A stretch of DNA of 15,034 nucleotides from Candidatus Ventricola intestinavium (GCA_018715105.1 DVMG01000261.1:1-15034), one strand, 5' to 3'. Counted from the stretch's first letter, positions 1 through 9,822 are shown. The notes: generated from the letters alone by a model not told the origin. Program-made: numbers and translations.

Positions 1-1
1 G

Positions 2-562
2 GATAAGAAGATTGAACTGTATATGTGCAACGGCTATGCGAACACCGAACTGCTCAGGGAAGAATTATGGCCCGTCCTTGTGGAGCGCTACCCGCAGCAG
101 GAAGATCTGACCGTGCTCAACATCGACCTGACAAGCGGCGATATCTATGCGCCCATGCAGTTTTCCACCTATATAGCCGCACAGCAGGGCGATGTGTGCC
201 TGCTGCCCAGAAGCGAGGTGGAAAAGCTTACGGCCGATGGCGCGGACAGCGCGTTTGTCGAGCTGACACCGTACCTGGAAAACGGTGTGATAGACGCATC
301 GGGTGTGGAGCTGGAAGCGGGCATGTATCGCAGCGAGGCGGGAGAGACGGGGCTTTACGCCATCCCGACGGATTCGCTCTATGGGCTGCTTGATTACGGA
401 TGTGATCCGGCCGGCGGTATGCTCTGCATCATGGCTTTCAGCGGTAACCAGGACACGGCCGCAGGGGTCGTGGGCATGCTCCTTGACATGCTTTCCGGCG
501 AGGCGCCGGAAGGCTATGAGGAAGAGGAAACCCCGCAGAGCACGCAGCAGATCTTCCGGTGA
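2..562 (+). CDS. Unrecognised protein, C-terminal part (5' end outside window)
   Basis: The reading frame is already open at base 2 and ends with TGA at 560-562, so about 186 residues of the C-terminal part are visible and the true start lies upstream. An internal ATG at 23 has no good ribosome binding site and the residues before it (DKKIELY) read as ordinary protein, so I treat the gene as truncated by the window edge. The visible part is soluble and acidic, with no membrane segment. It has alternating hydrophobic stretches (for example TVLNIDLTSGDIYAPMQFST) and a low-complexity Glu/Gln/Thr tail. The overall feel is of an extracytoplasmic domain of a membrane-anchored protein, possibly loosely like a solute-binding domain, but that is inference and I do not recognise a family. 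A terminator follows at 634-663, so it is the last gene of its transcript. Confidence 0.75.
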   Translation, partial: DKKIELYMCNGYANTELLREELWPVLVERYPQQEDLTVLNIDLTSGDIYAPMQFSTYIAAQQGDVCLLPRSEVEKLTADGADSAFVELTPYLENGVIDASGVELEAGMYRSEAGETGLYAIPTDSLYGLLDYGCDPAGGMLCIMAFSGNQDTAAGVVGMLLDMLSGEAPEGYEEEETPQSTQQIFR

Positions 563-582
563 CCGCTCTAAGGACGTTAGGA

Positions 583-599
583 GCCGCCCGTGCGGCGGC
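583..599 (+). other. GC-rich hairpin downstream of the first gene
   Basis: GCCGCC (583-588) pairs with GGCGGC (594-599) across a five-base loop. It is followed by an A-rich stretch rather than a T-tract, so by itself it is not a standard intrinsic terminator on the plus strand. It may protect the 3' end of the upstream mRNA. Confidence 0.4.
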
Positions 600-633
600 C
601 ATGTGAAAATAAAAAAATTTATGCGTATTTCGG

Positions 634-663
634 GGCGGCGCCCATTGTGCCGCCTTGTTTTTT
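634..663 (+). terminator. Intrinsic terminator after the first gene
   Basis: GGCGGC at 634-639 pairs with GCCGCC at 649-654 around a nine-base loop and is followed directly by TTGTTTTTT (655-663). It separates the first gene from the nrdDG unit, whose promoter begins 27 bases later. Confidence 0.75.
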
Positions 664-689
664 GCGCGCCGGCACCGGAAAGGCACATC

Positions 690-718
690 TTGACAGGGTT
701 TTCCATATGTTGTATCAT
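690..718 (+). promoter_or_regulatory. Sigma-A promoter of nrdDG
   Basis: A perfect -35 box TTGACA (690-695) is followed after exactly 17 bases by TATCAT (713-718), which is one mismatch from the consensus -10. Transcription should start near 725. This places the NrdR box at 733-748 just inside the transcript start, where a bound repressor would block initiation or escape. Confidence 0.8.
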
Positions 719-732
719 ATGCTTACTTGCCT

Positions 733-748
733 ACACAAGATATAGTGA
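733..748 (+). promoter_or_regulatory. NrdR box (operator) upstream of nrdD
   Basis: The 16-mer ACACAAGATATAGTGA matches the published NrdR-box consensus acaCwAtATaTwGtgt at 14 of 16 positions, including the invariant CwA and wG cores. NrdR is the ATP/dATP-sensing repressor of ribonucleotide reductase operons. Boxes usually come in pairs with centres about 31 bases apart. Downstream at that spacing I see only a left half-site (GCACAAAA, 764-771), so the partner is degenerate or missing. The site lies between the predicted start of transcription and nrdD. Confidence 0.75.
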
Positions 749-789
749 TGTAGGTTTTTCTATGCACAAAAAGCGCAAATGCAGTCGGA

Positions 790-796
790 TGGGGGA
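790..796 (+). promoter_or_regulatory. Ribosome binding site that decides the nrdD start
   Basis: TGGGGGA lies nine bases before the ATG at 806. The in-frame ATG at 779 has only A-rich sequence before it and no Shine-Dalgarno match. The ATP-cone domain begins directly after the 806 start (MPEYIKKRDG), which also favours it. Confidence 0.65.
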
Positions 797-805
797 ACAG
801 CAACA

Positions 806-3121
806 ATGCCGGAGTATATCAAAAAGCGGGATGGGCGCCAGGTGCCCTTTGATCAGGAGAAAATCGCGGATGCGATTTTGAGCGCATTTAAAGCGGTGGG
901 CAGCGGAAAAGGCCGTGAGGAGGCGCGCCGGCTCGCGCAGATCGTGACTCGTGAGATCAATGCGCAGGAAGAGGCGGACGTGCCGACCGTGGAGTCCGTG
1001 CAGGATCAGGTGGAGCAGGTGCTGATCAACGAAGGATATGCCAAGACGGCCAAGGCCTATATCCTCTACCGCGCGGAGCGCAGCCGCACGCGGGAAGCCA
1101 AGACGCGCCTGATGCATATCCTTGAGGATATCACGTTCAAGGATGCCGCCGAATCCGATGTCAAGCGTGAAAATGCCAACATCGACGGCGACACGGCGAT
1201 GGGTACCATGCTCAAATACGGTTCGGAGAGCGCCAAACAGTTTTATGATCTGTATGTTCTGAACCCCAAGCACGCCAAGGCGCACCGCGAGGGCGACATC
1301 CACATCCATGACCTGGATTTTCTGACGCTGACGACCACCTGCACGCAGATTGACCTGACGCAGCTGTTTTCCGGCGGCTTTTCAACCGGCCATGGCGTGC
1401 TCAGGGAGCCGCAGGACATTGGAAGCTATTCCGCGCTGGCCTGCATCGCCATCCAGTCTAACCAGAACGACCAGCACGGCGGCCAGGCCATCGCCAGCTT
1501 TGATTATGACATGGCGCCGGGCGTGGCCAAGACCTATATCAAGGAATACCGCCGCGCGCTGGGAGCGGGGCTTGAGCTGTTGCTGGGGCACGGCGCCGCG
1601 GACGAAGAGGCGAAGGCCCTCCTCCGCCAGATCCGCGAGCAGACGGACGCGCGGCCTACGCTCCGGCCGAACAAGGCGTTTGACGATGCGCTGCGCGCAC
1701 GCCTGCTCGCCATGACGGACGAGGCCACCTGTGAGCGCATCCTCCACTATGCCACGGAGCGCGGCTACCGGGAGACCGAGCGGCGCACCTATCAGGCGAT
1801 GGAAGCGTTTATCCACAACCTGAATACCATGCATTCCCGCGCAGGCGCGCAGACGCCGTTTTCCTCGATCAACTATGGCATGGATACGTCGCCGGAGGGG
1901 CGCATGGTCATGCGCAACCTTCTGCTGGCCACGGAAAGCGGGCTGGGACGCGGAGAAACGCCGATTTTCCCGATCCAGATTTTCCGCGTCAAGGAAGGAA
2001 TCAGCTATAACCCCGGAGATCCGAATTACGATCTGTTCCGCCTGGCGATCCGGGTAAGCGCCAAGCGCCTGTTCCCGAATTTTTCCTTTGTGGATGCGCC
2101 GTTCAATCTGCAGTACTATATTCCCGGCCGGCACGAGACGGAAATTGCCTACATGGGATGCCGCACCCGCGTGATCGGCAATGTGTACGATCCCACGCGC
2201 CAGGTATGCAACAGGCGCGGCAACCTGTCCTTTACATCCATCAACCTGCCGCGCATTGCCATCGAAGCCAAGGGAGACATCGATCGTTTTTTTGAGATGC
2301 TCGATGAGCGGATGGATCTGGTCTTTGAGCAGCTTGACGAGCGGTTTGAAATCCAGGCGGCCAAAAAGGTTCGCAATTATCCTTTCCTGATGGGCGAAGG
2401 AGTATGGCTGGACAGTGAAAAGCTTTCCTGGGATGACGAGGTGCGCGATGTGCTCAAACACGGCACCCTGTCGGTGGGCTTTATCGGCCTGGCGGAGACG
2501 CTTGTGGCGCTCATTGGCGAGCATCACGGGCAGAGCGAGCGCGCGCAGAAGCTGGGGCTTGAAATCATCGGCCGCATGCGCAGCCGCACGGACAGGCGCT
2601 CCGAGGAAAAGAAGATGAATTACACGCTGCTGGCGACGCCGGCGGAGGGATTGTCCGGGCGTTTTGTCAAAATCGACCGGGAGCGCTATGGATCCATCCC
2701 CGGCATCACCGACCGCGAGTATTACACCAACAGCTTCCACGTGCCCGTTTATTACCCGATCAAGGCGTTTGACAAGATCCGCATTGAAGCGCCCTATCAT
2801 GCCCTGACCAACGCCGGCCATATCTCCTATATCGAGATGGACGGCGATCCGACGCAGAACCTGGATGCCTTTGAAGCCGTCGTGCGGGCGATGCACGACG
2901 CGGGCATCGGCTATGGCTCCATCAACCATCCGGTGGACCGGGATCCCGTGTGCGGCTACAACGGCATTATCGGGGACTGCTGCCCCCAATGCGGACGGCA
3001 GGAGGAAGAGGTGCACTTTGAGCGCATCCGCCGCATCACGGGCTATCTGGTTGGCACCATGGACCGGTGGAACGACAGCAAGCGTGCGGAGGAACACGAC
3101 CGCACGCACCACAGCGTCTGA
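806..3121 (+). CDS. nrdD: Anaerobic (class III) ribonucleoside-triphosphate reductase
   Basis: This enzyme reduces ribonucleoside triphosphates to deoxyribonucleotides in the absence of oxygen, using a glycyl radical installed by NrdG. From the ATG at 806 it is 771 residues, a normal family length. Residues 1 to about 95 are an ATP-cone (KKRDGRQVPFDQEKI, then VPTVESVQDQVEQVL and YILYRAERS), the allosteric ATP/dATP site that sets overall activity. The catalytic barrel follows, with signature stretches such as HIHDLDF, NLNTMHSRAGAQTPFSSINYG and GETPIFPIQIF. The Cys in MGCRTRV (residue 452) is the likely thiyl-radical position. Near the C terminus four cysteines in CGYNG...CCPQCG form the expected zinc site, and RRITGYLVG carries the glycyl-radical Gly (residue 746, codon 3041-3043). 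An in-frame ATG at 779 would add nine residues but lacks a ribosome binding site. nrdG follows after 33 bases. Confidence 0.97.
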   Translation: MPEYIKKRDGRQVPFDQEKIADAILSAFKAVGSGKGREEARRLAQIVTREINAQEEADVPTVESVQDQVEQVLINEGYAKTAKAYILYRAERSRTREAKTRLMHILEDITFKDAAESDVKRENANIDGDTAMGTMLKYGSESAKQFYDLYVLNPKHAKAHREGDIHIHDLDFLTLTTTCTQIDLTQLFSGGFSTGHGVLREPQDIGSYSALACIAIQSNQNDQHGGQAIASFDYDMAPGVAKTYIKEYRRALGAGLELLLGHGAADEEAKALLRQIREQTDARPTLRPNKAFDDALRARLLAMTDEATCERILHYATERGYRETERRTYQAMEAFIHNLNTMHSRAGAQTPFSSINYGMDTSPEGRMVMRNLLLATESGLGRGETPIFPIQIFRVKEGISYNPGDPNYDLFRLAIRVSAKRLFPNFSFVDAPFNLQYYIPGRHETEIAYMGCRTRVIGNVYDPTRQVCNRRGNLSFTSINLPRIAIEAKGDIDRFFEMLDERMDLVFEQLDERFEIQAAKKVRNYPFLMGEGVWLDSEKLSWDDEVRDVLKHGTLSVGFIGLAETLVALIGEHHGQSERAQKLGLEIIGRMRSRTDRRSEEKKMNYTLLATPAEGLSGRFVKIDRERYGSIPGITDREYYTNSFHVPVYYPIKAFDKIRIEAPYHALTNAGHISYIEMDGDPTQNLDAFEAVVRAMHDAGIGYGSINHPVDRDPVCGYNGIIGDCCPQCGRQEEEVHFERIRRITGYLVGTMDRWNDSKRAEEHDRTHHSV

Positions 3122-3154
3122 CACGCGGGGCTGCTGAACGAGGAGGGAAAACGG

Positions 3155-3661
3155 ATGAAGATTCGGCTGGCGGGCGTGGAGCCGGAATCCATCGTGGACG
3201 GCCCCGGCTACCGGCTGGCGGTTTTCACACAGGGCTGCCCGCACGGGTGCCCTGGCTGCCACAATCCGCAGACACACCGCTTTGACGGCGGATATGAAGC
3301 GGACACGCAGGAGATCATCGCTCAGATGGGGTTGAATCCGCTTGTGCGCGGCGTGACGCTCTCCGGCGGGGAGCCGATGATGCAGGCGGAAGCGCTTTGC
3401 GAAATCGCGCAGGCCGCGCGGGAAAGAGGGATGAACGTCTGGTGCTATACGGGATACACGCTGGAGGAACTGATCAAAGAGGCGAAGCCGGAACGCATGC
3501 GCCTGCTCCAATGGATCGATGTGCTGGTGGATGGCCCGTATCTTTCGCACGAGCGTTCCCTGGATCTGCTCTATCGGGGCAGCCGCAATCAGCGGCTGAT
3601 TGACATGCCCAGGACGCTGGCGTGTGGTCAGGTGTGCCTGTATACGCCGCCGGCCTGGTAA
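3155..3661 (+). CDS. nrdG: Anaerobic ribonucleotide reductase activating protein (radical SAM)
   Basis: NrdG is the radical S-adenosylmethionine enzyme that cleaves SAM with a [4Fe-4S] cluster and abstracts hydrogen from the C-terminal glycine of NrdD. The cluster motif CxxxCxxC is clear at residues 28-35 (GCPHGCPGCHN). It is followed by the SAM-binding GGEP motif (TLSGGEPMMQ, about residues 69-78) and the WCYTGYTLEEL segment typical of the family. The protein has 168 residues, slightly longer than the roughly 155 of E. coli NrdG. A strong ribosome binding site GAGGAGGG ends about seven bases before the ATG. It lies 33 bases after nrdD, so the two are surely co-transcribed from the NrdR-controlled promoter. 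No clear terminator follows, so some read-through into the peptidase gene at 3770 is possible. Confidence 0.96.
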   Translation: MKIRLAGVEPESIVDGPGYRLAVFTQGCPHGCPGCHNPQTHRFDGGYEADTQEIIAQMGLNPLVRGVTLSGGEPMMQAEALCEIAQAARERGMNVWCYTGYTLEELIKEAKPERMRLLQWIDVLVDGPYLSHERSLDLLYRGSRNQRLIDMPRTLACGQVCLYTPPAW

Positions 3662-3682
3662 AAGCGTAAAAGCGGGTTCGTC

Positions 3683-3704
3683 ACGTCCTGAATACGTCCT
3701 GAAT
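3683..3704 (+). repeat. Tandem duplication of 11 bp between nrdG and the peptidase gene
   Basis: ACGTCCTGAAT occurs twice back to back (3683-3693 and 3694-3704) with no mismatch. It lies in the 108-base gap after nrdG. Two identical sites on the same face of the helix could be an operator, but a slippage duplication is equally possible. Confidence 0.6.
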
Positions 3705-3769
3705 ATGAACGGATCAAGCGCGGATGAAACCGGCGGAAAAGCCGAAAAAAGGAAGGAGGGAAAGGATGC

Positions 3770-4624
3770 ATGAAGAAGAGACGGATTCTGGCCGTCCTGG
3801 CCGCGATGATGACCCTGCTTTTATGCGCCGGAGCACGGGCAGAGGGAAACTGGCTGGAGAGCGTGCTCTCCGGCAATACGCCTTCCCAGGAGGAAGAGGG
3901 GGGCACGGTGGCCCTGCTGACCCTTGAGGGAGAGATCAGCGCGAGCGACTACTGGTATGATCATGTGGGAACGCTGGAGGCCATTGAGGCGCTGGCGGCG
4001 GAGGAGGAAAACGTGGCGCTGCTGCTCGTGCTCAACACGCCGGGGGGCGGCATTTACGAGGCCGATGAGCTTTACCACGCCCTGCTGACGTATAAGGAGA
4101 AGACGGGCAGGCCTGTTTACGCCTACATGGCGCAGCAGTGCTGCTCAGCGGGGGTGCTGGCCGCCATGGCGGCAGATACCGTCCTGGCCGCTCGGATGAC
4201 GGTAACCGGCAGCATCGGCGTGTATACGGAATCTTACAGCGAGGCAGGGCTGTATGAAAAGCTGGGCATTGAGCACATCTACATTGCCTCTGGCGAAAAC
4301 AAGGTCAGCGGTTATCCCGAAATGACCGGCGAACAGCTTGCCATTGAAGAGGCAATCGTGGCGGAGAGCTTTGGCTACTTTAAGGAGGCCATCGCCGCAA
4401 GCCGCGGCCTGACGCAAGAGCAGATGGAGCCGTTTCTTGACGGCAGGGTGCTGACCGCCAGCCAGGCGAAGGAGATGGGGCTGATTGACGATGTGCTCTA
4501 TTATGACGAGGCGGTTGACTGGATTCTCGCCCGCCATGAAGGCGCGGCGCTTGAGGATGTGACGCCCGGCTGGGAGGAGGATTCCTATTCCTCAGGAGGC
4601 CTTTTTGATTGGCTGAGCTACTGA
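3770..4624 (+). CDS. Exported S49-family (SppA-like) serine peptidase
   Basis: The 284-residue product belongs to the SppA/S49 peptidases, which degrade cleaved signal peptides and other membrane-associated peptides outside the cytoplasm using a Ser-Lys dyad. The N terminus is a signal peptide: MKKRR, a hydrophobic core (ILAVLAAMMTLLL), then ARA at 22-24 as a likely cleavage site before Glu25. The body has the ClpP-like fold with VALLTLEGEI, LLVLNTPGGG (85-94), the nucleophile region CCSAGVLAAMAAD (Ser126), then TVTGSIGVY, with the likely general base Lys178 in GENKVSGYPEMT. The late block DGRVLTASQAKEMGLID also fits the family. It is a single-domain form like Bacillus SppA rather than the double-length E. 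coli protein. The C terminus after residue 260 is acidic and Gly/Ser rich. Ribosome binding site AAGGAGGG (3753-3760) favours this ATG over the out-of-frame ATG at 3765. I see no convincing promoter of its own in the 108-base gap. Confidence 0.85.
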   Translation: MKKRRILAVLAAMMTLLLCAGARAEGNWLESVLSGNTPSQEEEGGTVALLTLEGEISASDYWYDHVGTLEAIEALAAEEENVALLLVLNTPGGGIYEADELYHALLTYKEKTGRPVYAYMAQQCCSAGVLAAMAADTVLAARMTVTGSIGVYTESYSEAGLYEKLGIEHIYIASGENKVSGYPEMTGEQLAIEEAIVAESFGYFKEAIAASRGLTQEQMEPFLDGRVLTASQAKEMGLIDDVLYYDEAVDWILARHEGAALEDVTPGWEEDSYSSGGLFDWLSY

Positions 4625-4708
4625 GGCCGTGCCGCGGACGGCGGGGCGGCGCCGCACACACCTGCCCGGGCGGGGAAAAACCGGGGCGGAAAGGGGCGGC
4701 GAAGGCGG

Positions 4709-4738
4709 AAAAAGCGCTTAAAACAGGCGCTTTTTTTT
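4709..4738 (+). terminator. Intrinsic terminator after the S49 peptidase gene
   Basis: AAAAAGCGC (4709-4717) pairs with GCGCTTTTT (4727-4735) around a nine-base loop, followed by a run of eight T (4731-4738) and a second T-run at 4744-4750. The A-tract on the left side lets it act in both directions. It insulates the gyrase unit from upstream transcription. Confidence 0.85.
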
Positions 4739-4784
4739 GTGTGTTTTTTTGCCCTGAAACCGGACGAAATGCGCGTGTCAAGGT

Positions 4785-4813
4785 TTGAAAAAAACTGCGA
4801 AATTTGATATACT
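4785..4813 (+). promoter_or_regulatory. Extended -10 promoter of remB-gyrB-gyrA
   Basis: TTGAAA (4785-4790) and TATACT (4808-4813) are spaced by 17 bases, with TGA directly before the -10 (extended -10, TGnTATACT). A perfect TATAAT overlaps at 4813-4818 but with a 22-base spacing. The start of transcription should fall near 4819-4821. This is the only strong promoter seen ahead of the gyrase genes. Gyrase promoters are often supercoiling-sensitive, but nothing in the sequence proves that here. Confidence 0.8.
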
Positions 4814-4879
4814 ATAATAGTAAGAAAATGTGTGCCGGGATCGCTGCATCCACCATGGCGGCACAGGGATGGAGGGGCT

Positions 4880-5224
4880 ATGATTCTGCATCTGGGCGAC
4901 GATGTCAGCGTGCACAGCGCGGATATCATCGCCATCATTGATTTGACGCAGAGCTACAGCGCCGTCACCGGCGCGATGCTCACGGAGATCCGCCGCCAGA
5001 ACCGCGTGCTCGCCCGGCAGGGGATCGCGGCCAAGAGCGCGGTGATCTGCGCCGGGGCAAGGAAGGCAGGCGGCGTGGCGGAAAACGCGCGCGTGTATCT
5101 GTCGCCCATCTCGGCGGTGACGCTGGCACAGCGCGCGCATGAGCGCGCTTATCCTTCTGCCGCGCCGCTGCGCGAACGGGAGGAGGGCCCGCCCGGCAGA
5201 GAGGCCGGGCAGCCGGACGGATGA
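4880..5224 (+). CDS. remB: RemB-like DUF370 small regulatory protein
   Basis: This 114-residue protein resembles RemB (YaaB) of Bacillus subtilis, a small DUF370 protein linked to control of extracellular matrix genes and encoded just before gyrB. The matching blocks are MILHLGDDVSVHSADIIAIIDL at the start and KSAVICAG, VYLSPISAVTLAQRA in the second half. The position directly upstream of gyrB is the same as in Bacillus. The start at 4880 is chosen because the family begins with this I-H-L-G-D-D motif and GGAGGGG (4871-4877) precedes it closely; an in-frame ATG at 4832 would add 16 residues that do not look like the family. From about residue 86 there is a Pro/Gly/Arg/Glu-rich tail absent from Bacillus RemB, which is only about 80-90 residues long. 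Its target in this organism is unknown. The gap to gyrB is 39 bases. Confidence 0.8.
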   Translation: MILHLGDDVSVHSADIIAIIDLTQSYSAVTGAMLTEIRRQNRVLARQGIAAKSAVICAGARKAGGVAENARVYLSPISAVTLAQRAHERAYPSAAPLREREEGPPGREAGQPDG

Positions 5225-5263
5225 GGCGGGAAAGAAAAGGGCCAGGAAAGATGAGGAGATCAA

Positions 5264-7240
5264 ATGGACAATCAGCTTCACAATAATCCGGAAATCAGCG
5301 GCACCCATGTGGACAGGCCGGGTGCCGCTTATGATGAAAACCAGATTCAGGTGCTTGAAGGGCTGGAAGCGGTGCGCAAAAGGCCGGGCATGTATATCGG
5401 CTCGACGGATGAGCGCGGCCTGCACCATCTGGTCTATGAGATTGTGGACAATGCCGTGGATGAGGCGCTGGCGGGATTCTGCCATGAGATTCTCATCACC
5501 CTGCATAAGGACGGCTCCTGCAGCGTGGTGGACGATGGACGGGGATTCCCGGTGGGCATCCATCCCAAGATCGGAAGGCCGGCTGTGGAGGTCTGCCTGA
5601 CGATTTTGCATGCCGGTGGAAAGTTTGGCGGCGGAGGCTACAAGGTTTCCGGCGGCCTGCATGGCGTGGGCGCCTCGGTGGTCAACGCGCTTTCGCGCCA
5701 CATGCAGGTCAACGTCTATCAGGATGGAAAAATCTATCAGCAGGAATATGAGCGGGGCAAGGTGCTCTATGACCTCAAGGTCGTGGGGACGACCACGCGC
5801 ACGGGCACAACCATCCGCTTCTGGCCGGACGTCAAGGGGGAAGACGGCGACGGCATCTTTGAAACCGGCGACTTTCAGTTTGATGTGCTGAAAACGCGTT
5901 TTCGGGAGATGGCGTTTCTCAATCGAGGCATCCGCATTGTCTTCACCGACGAGCGGCCCGATGAGCCGGTGGAGCGCGTGTTCCACTATGAGGGCGGTAT
6001 CAGCGAGTTCGTCAAATACATCAACAAGAAGAAGGATGTGCTCTTTCCGGAGCCCATTTCCATCAGCGGCATGGTCGGCACAACAAGCGTGGAGGTGGCC
6101 CTGCAGTATAACGACTCGTATTCCGAAAATATCTTTACGTTTGTCAACAATATCCATACGCCGGACGGCGGCACGCACATGGCGGGCTTTTGCATGGCCA
6201 TCACGCGCGTGATCAACGATTATGGCCGCAAGCACAACATCCTCAAAGCATCGGACGCCAACCTGTCCGGCGAGGATACCCGCGAGGGCATGGCCGCCAT
6301 CGTCTCGGTGAAGCTGGAAGACCCGCAGTTTGAAAGCCAGACCAAGAGCAAGCTGGGCAACAGCGAGGTGCGCACCATCGTCAACTCGCTGGTGGGCCAG
6401 CAGCTTGCCGACTATCTGGAGGAAAACCCGCAGACCGCCAAACTCATCCTGGAGCGCTGCCTGGCGGCTTCCCGCGCGCGGGAAGCCGCGCGCAAGGCGC
6501 GGGATCTGACACGCCGCAAAACCGTGCTTGAAAGCGCCAGCCTGCCCGGAAAACTGGCGGACTGCTCCGAGCGCGATCCCAAAAAATGCGAGATCTTCCT
6601 GGTGGAAGGCGACTCCGCCGGCGGCAGCGCCAAGATGGGACGCGACCGCCACTTCCAGGCGATCCTGCCTTTGCGCGGCAAGATCCTCAACGTCGAGAAG
6701 ACACGGCTTGACCGTGTGCTCGCCAATGAGGAGATCAAGGCGATGATCACCGCGTTTGGATGCGGCGTGGGCGAGGATTTTGACATTAGCAAGCTGCGCT
6801 ATGACCGCATTGTGTGCATGACTGACGCGGACGTGGACGGCAGCCATATCCGCATCCTGATGCTGACGTTCTTTTACCGCTACATGCGTCCGCTGATTGA
6901 ACAGGGGCATGTGTATGCGGCGCGCCCGCCCCTGTACAAAGTGACCTATCAGAAGCAGGAGCGCTACTGCTACGACGATGAAGAGCTCGACCGCGTCATG
7001 AACGAGATTGGGCGGGACAAAAAACCCGATGTTCAGCGCTATAAGGGCCTGGGCGAGATGAGCGCCGAGCAGCTGTGGAACACGACCATGGACCCCAAAC
7101 AGCGCACCATGCTGCGCGTGAGCGTGGAAGACGCCATCGCCGCGGATGAGATCATGTCCCTGCTGATGGGAGAGAAGGTCGAGCCGCGCCGTGAATTCAT
7201 CGAGCAGAACAGCAAGCTGGTGCTGGATCTTGACATCTGA
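5264..7240 (+). CDS. gyrB: DNA gyrase subunit B
   Basis: GyrB supplies the ATPase and TOPRIM domains of DNA gyrase, the type IIA topoisomerase that adds negative supercoils. The 658 residues show the GHKL ATPase (about 28-235) with catalytic Glu59 and Asn63 in YEIVDNAVDEA, the DDGRG motif at 90-94 and the ATP lid GGKF...YKVSGGLHGVGASVVNALS (118-144). The TOPRIM domain starts with EGDSAGG and has the metal site DADVDGSH. The C-terminal block GEMSAEQLWNTTMDP and the end in LDLDI are typical. It lacks the insertion found in the enterobacterial protein. An oddity: Gln153 occupies the place of E. coli Arg136, the main coumarin (novobiocin) contact. Asp90 (E. coli Asp73) and the Gly-Thr of TGTTIRFWP (E. 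coli 164-165) are kept. Ribosome binding site GAGGAGA (5253-5259). gyrA begins 17 bases after the stop. Confidence 0.98.
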   Translation: MDNQLHNNPEISGTHVDRPGAAYDENQIQVLEGLEAVRKRPGMYIGSTDERGLHHLVYEIVDNAVDEALAGFCHEILITLHKDGSCSVVDDGRGFPVGIHPKIGRPAVEVCLTILHAGGKFGGGGYKVSGGLHGVGASVVNALSRHMQVNVYQDGKIYQQEYERGKVLYDLKVVGTTTRTGTTIRFWPDVKGEDGDGIFETGDFQFDVLKTRFREMAFLNRGIRIVFTDERPDEPVERVFHYEGGISEFVKYINKKKDVLFPEPISISGMVGTTSVEVALQYNDSYSENIFTFVNNIHTPDGGTHMAGFCMAITRVINDYGRKHNILKASDANLSGEDTREGMAAIVSVKLEDPQFESQTKSKLGNSEVRTIVNSLVGQQLADYLEENPQTAKLILERCLAASRAREAARKARDLTRRKTVLESASLPGKLADCSERDPKKCEIFLVEGDSAGGSAKMGRDRHFQAILPLRGKILNVEKTRLDRVLANEEIKAMITAFGCGVGEDFDISKLRYDRIVCMTDADVDGSHIRILMLTFFYRYMRPLIEQGHVYAARPPLYKVTYQKQERYCYDDEELDRVMNEIGRDKKPDVQRYKGLGEMSAEQLWNTTMDPKQRTMLRVSVEDAIAADEIMSLLMGEKVEPRREFIEQNSKLVLDLDI

Positions 7241-7241
7241 G

Positions 7242-7249
7242 AAAGGGGG
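7242..7249 (+). promoter_or_regulatory. Ribosome binding site for the TTG start of gyrA
   Basis: AAAGGGGG sits just after the gyrB stop and about eight bases before the TTG at 7258. No ATG or GTG lies at a suitable distance, and the family's conserved N terminus starts soon after. The weak initiation codon may help balance GyrA output against GyrB. Confidence 0.65.
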
Positions 7250-7257
7250 CCGCACAT

Positions 7258-9822
<2,565 letters not shown>

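Noticed and set aside
534..540. Unusual GyrA box QNRGGKG (residue numbers of GyrA) as evidence for a parC identity
   Set aside because: The box is only one residue from QRRGGKG and the gene directly follows gyrB after remB, so gyrA is the sound call.
779..805. Earlier ATG for nrdD adding nine residues
   Set aside because: It has no Shine-Dalgarno sequence, and the ATP-cone begins immediately after the ATG at 806, which has one.
1382..3550. Long minus-strand open frame (722 codons) opposite nrdD and nrdG
   Set aside because: It covers two unrelated plus-strand genes antisense without matching their borders, which is typical of a chance frame in GC-rich sequence.
4778..7255. Very long minus-strand open frame (825 codons) opposite gyrB and remB
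   Set aside because: It lies exactly antisense to clear gyrase genes, has no family-like motifs and is rich in His/Arg/Ala/Leu, as expected when GC-rich coding DNA is read in reverse.
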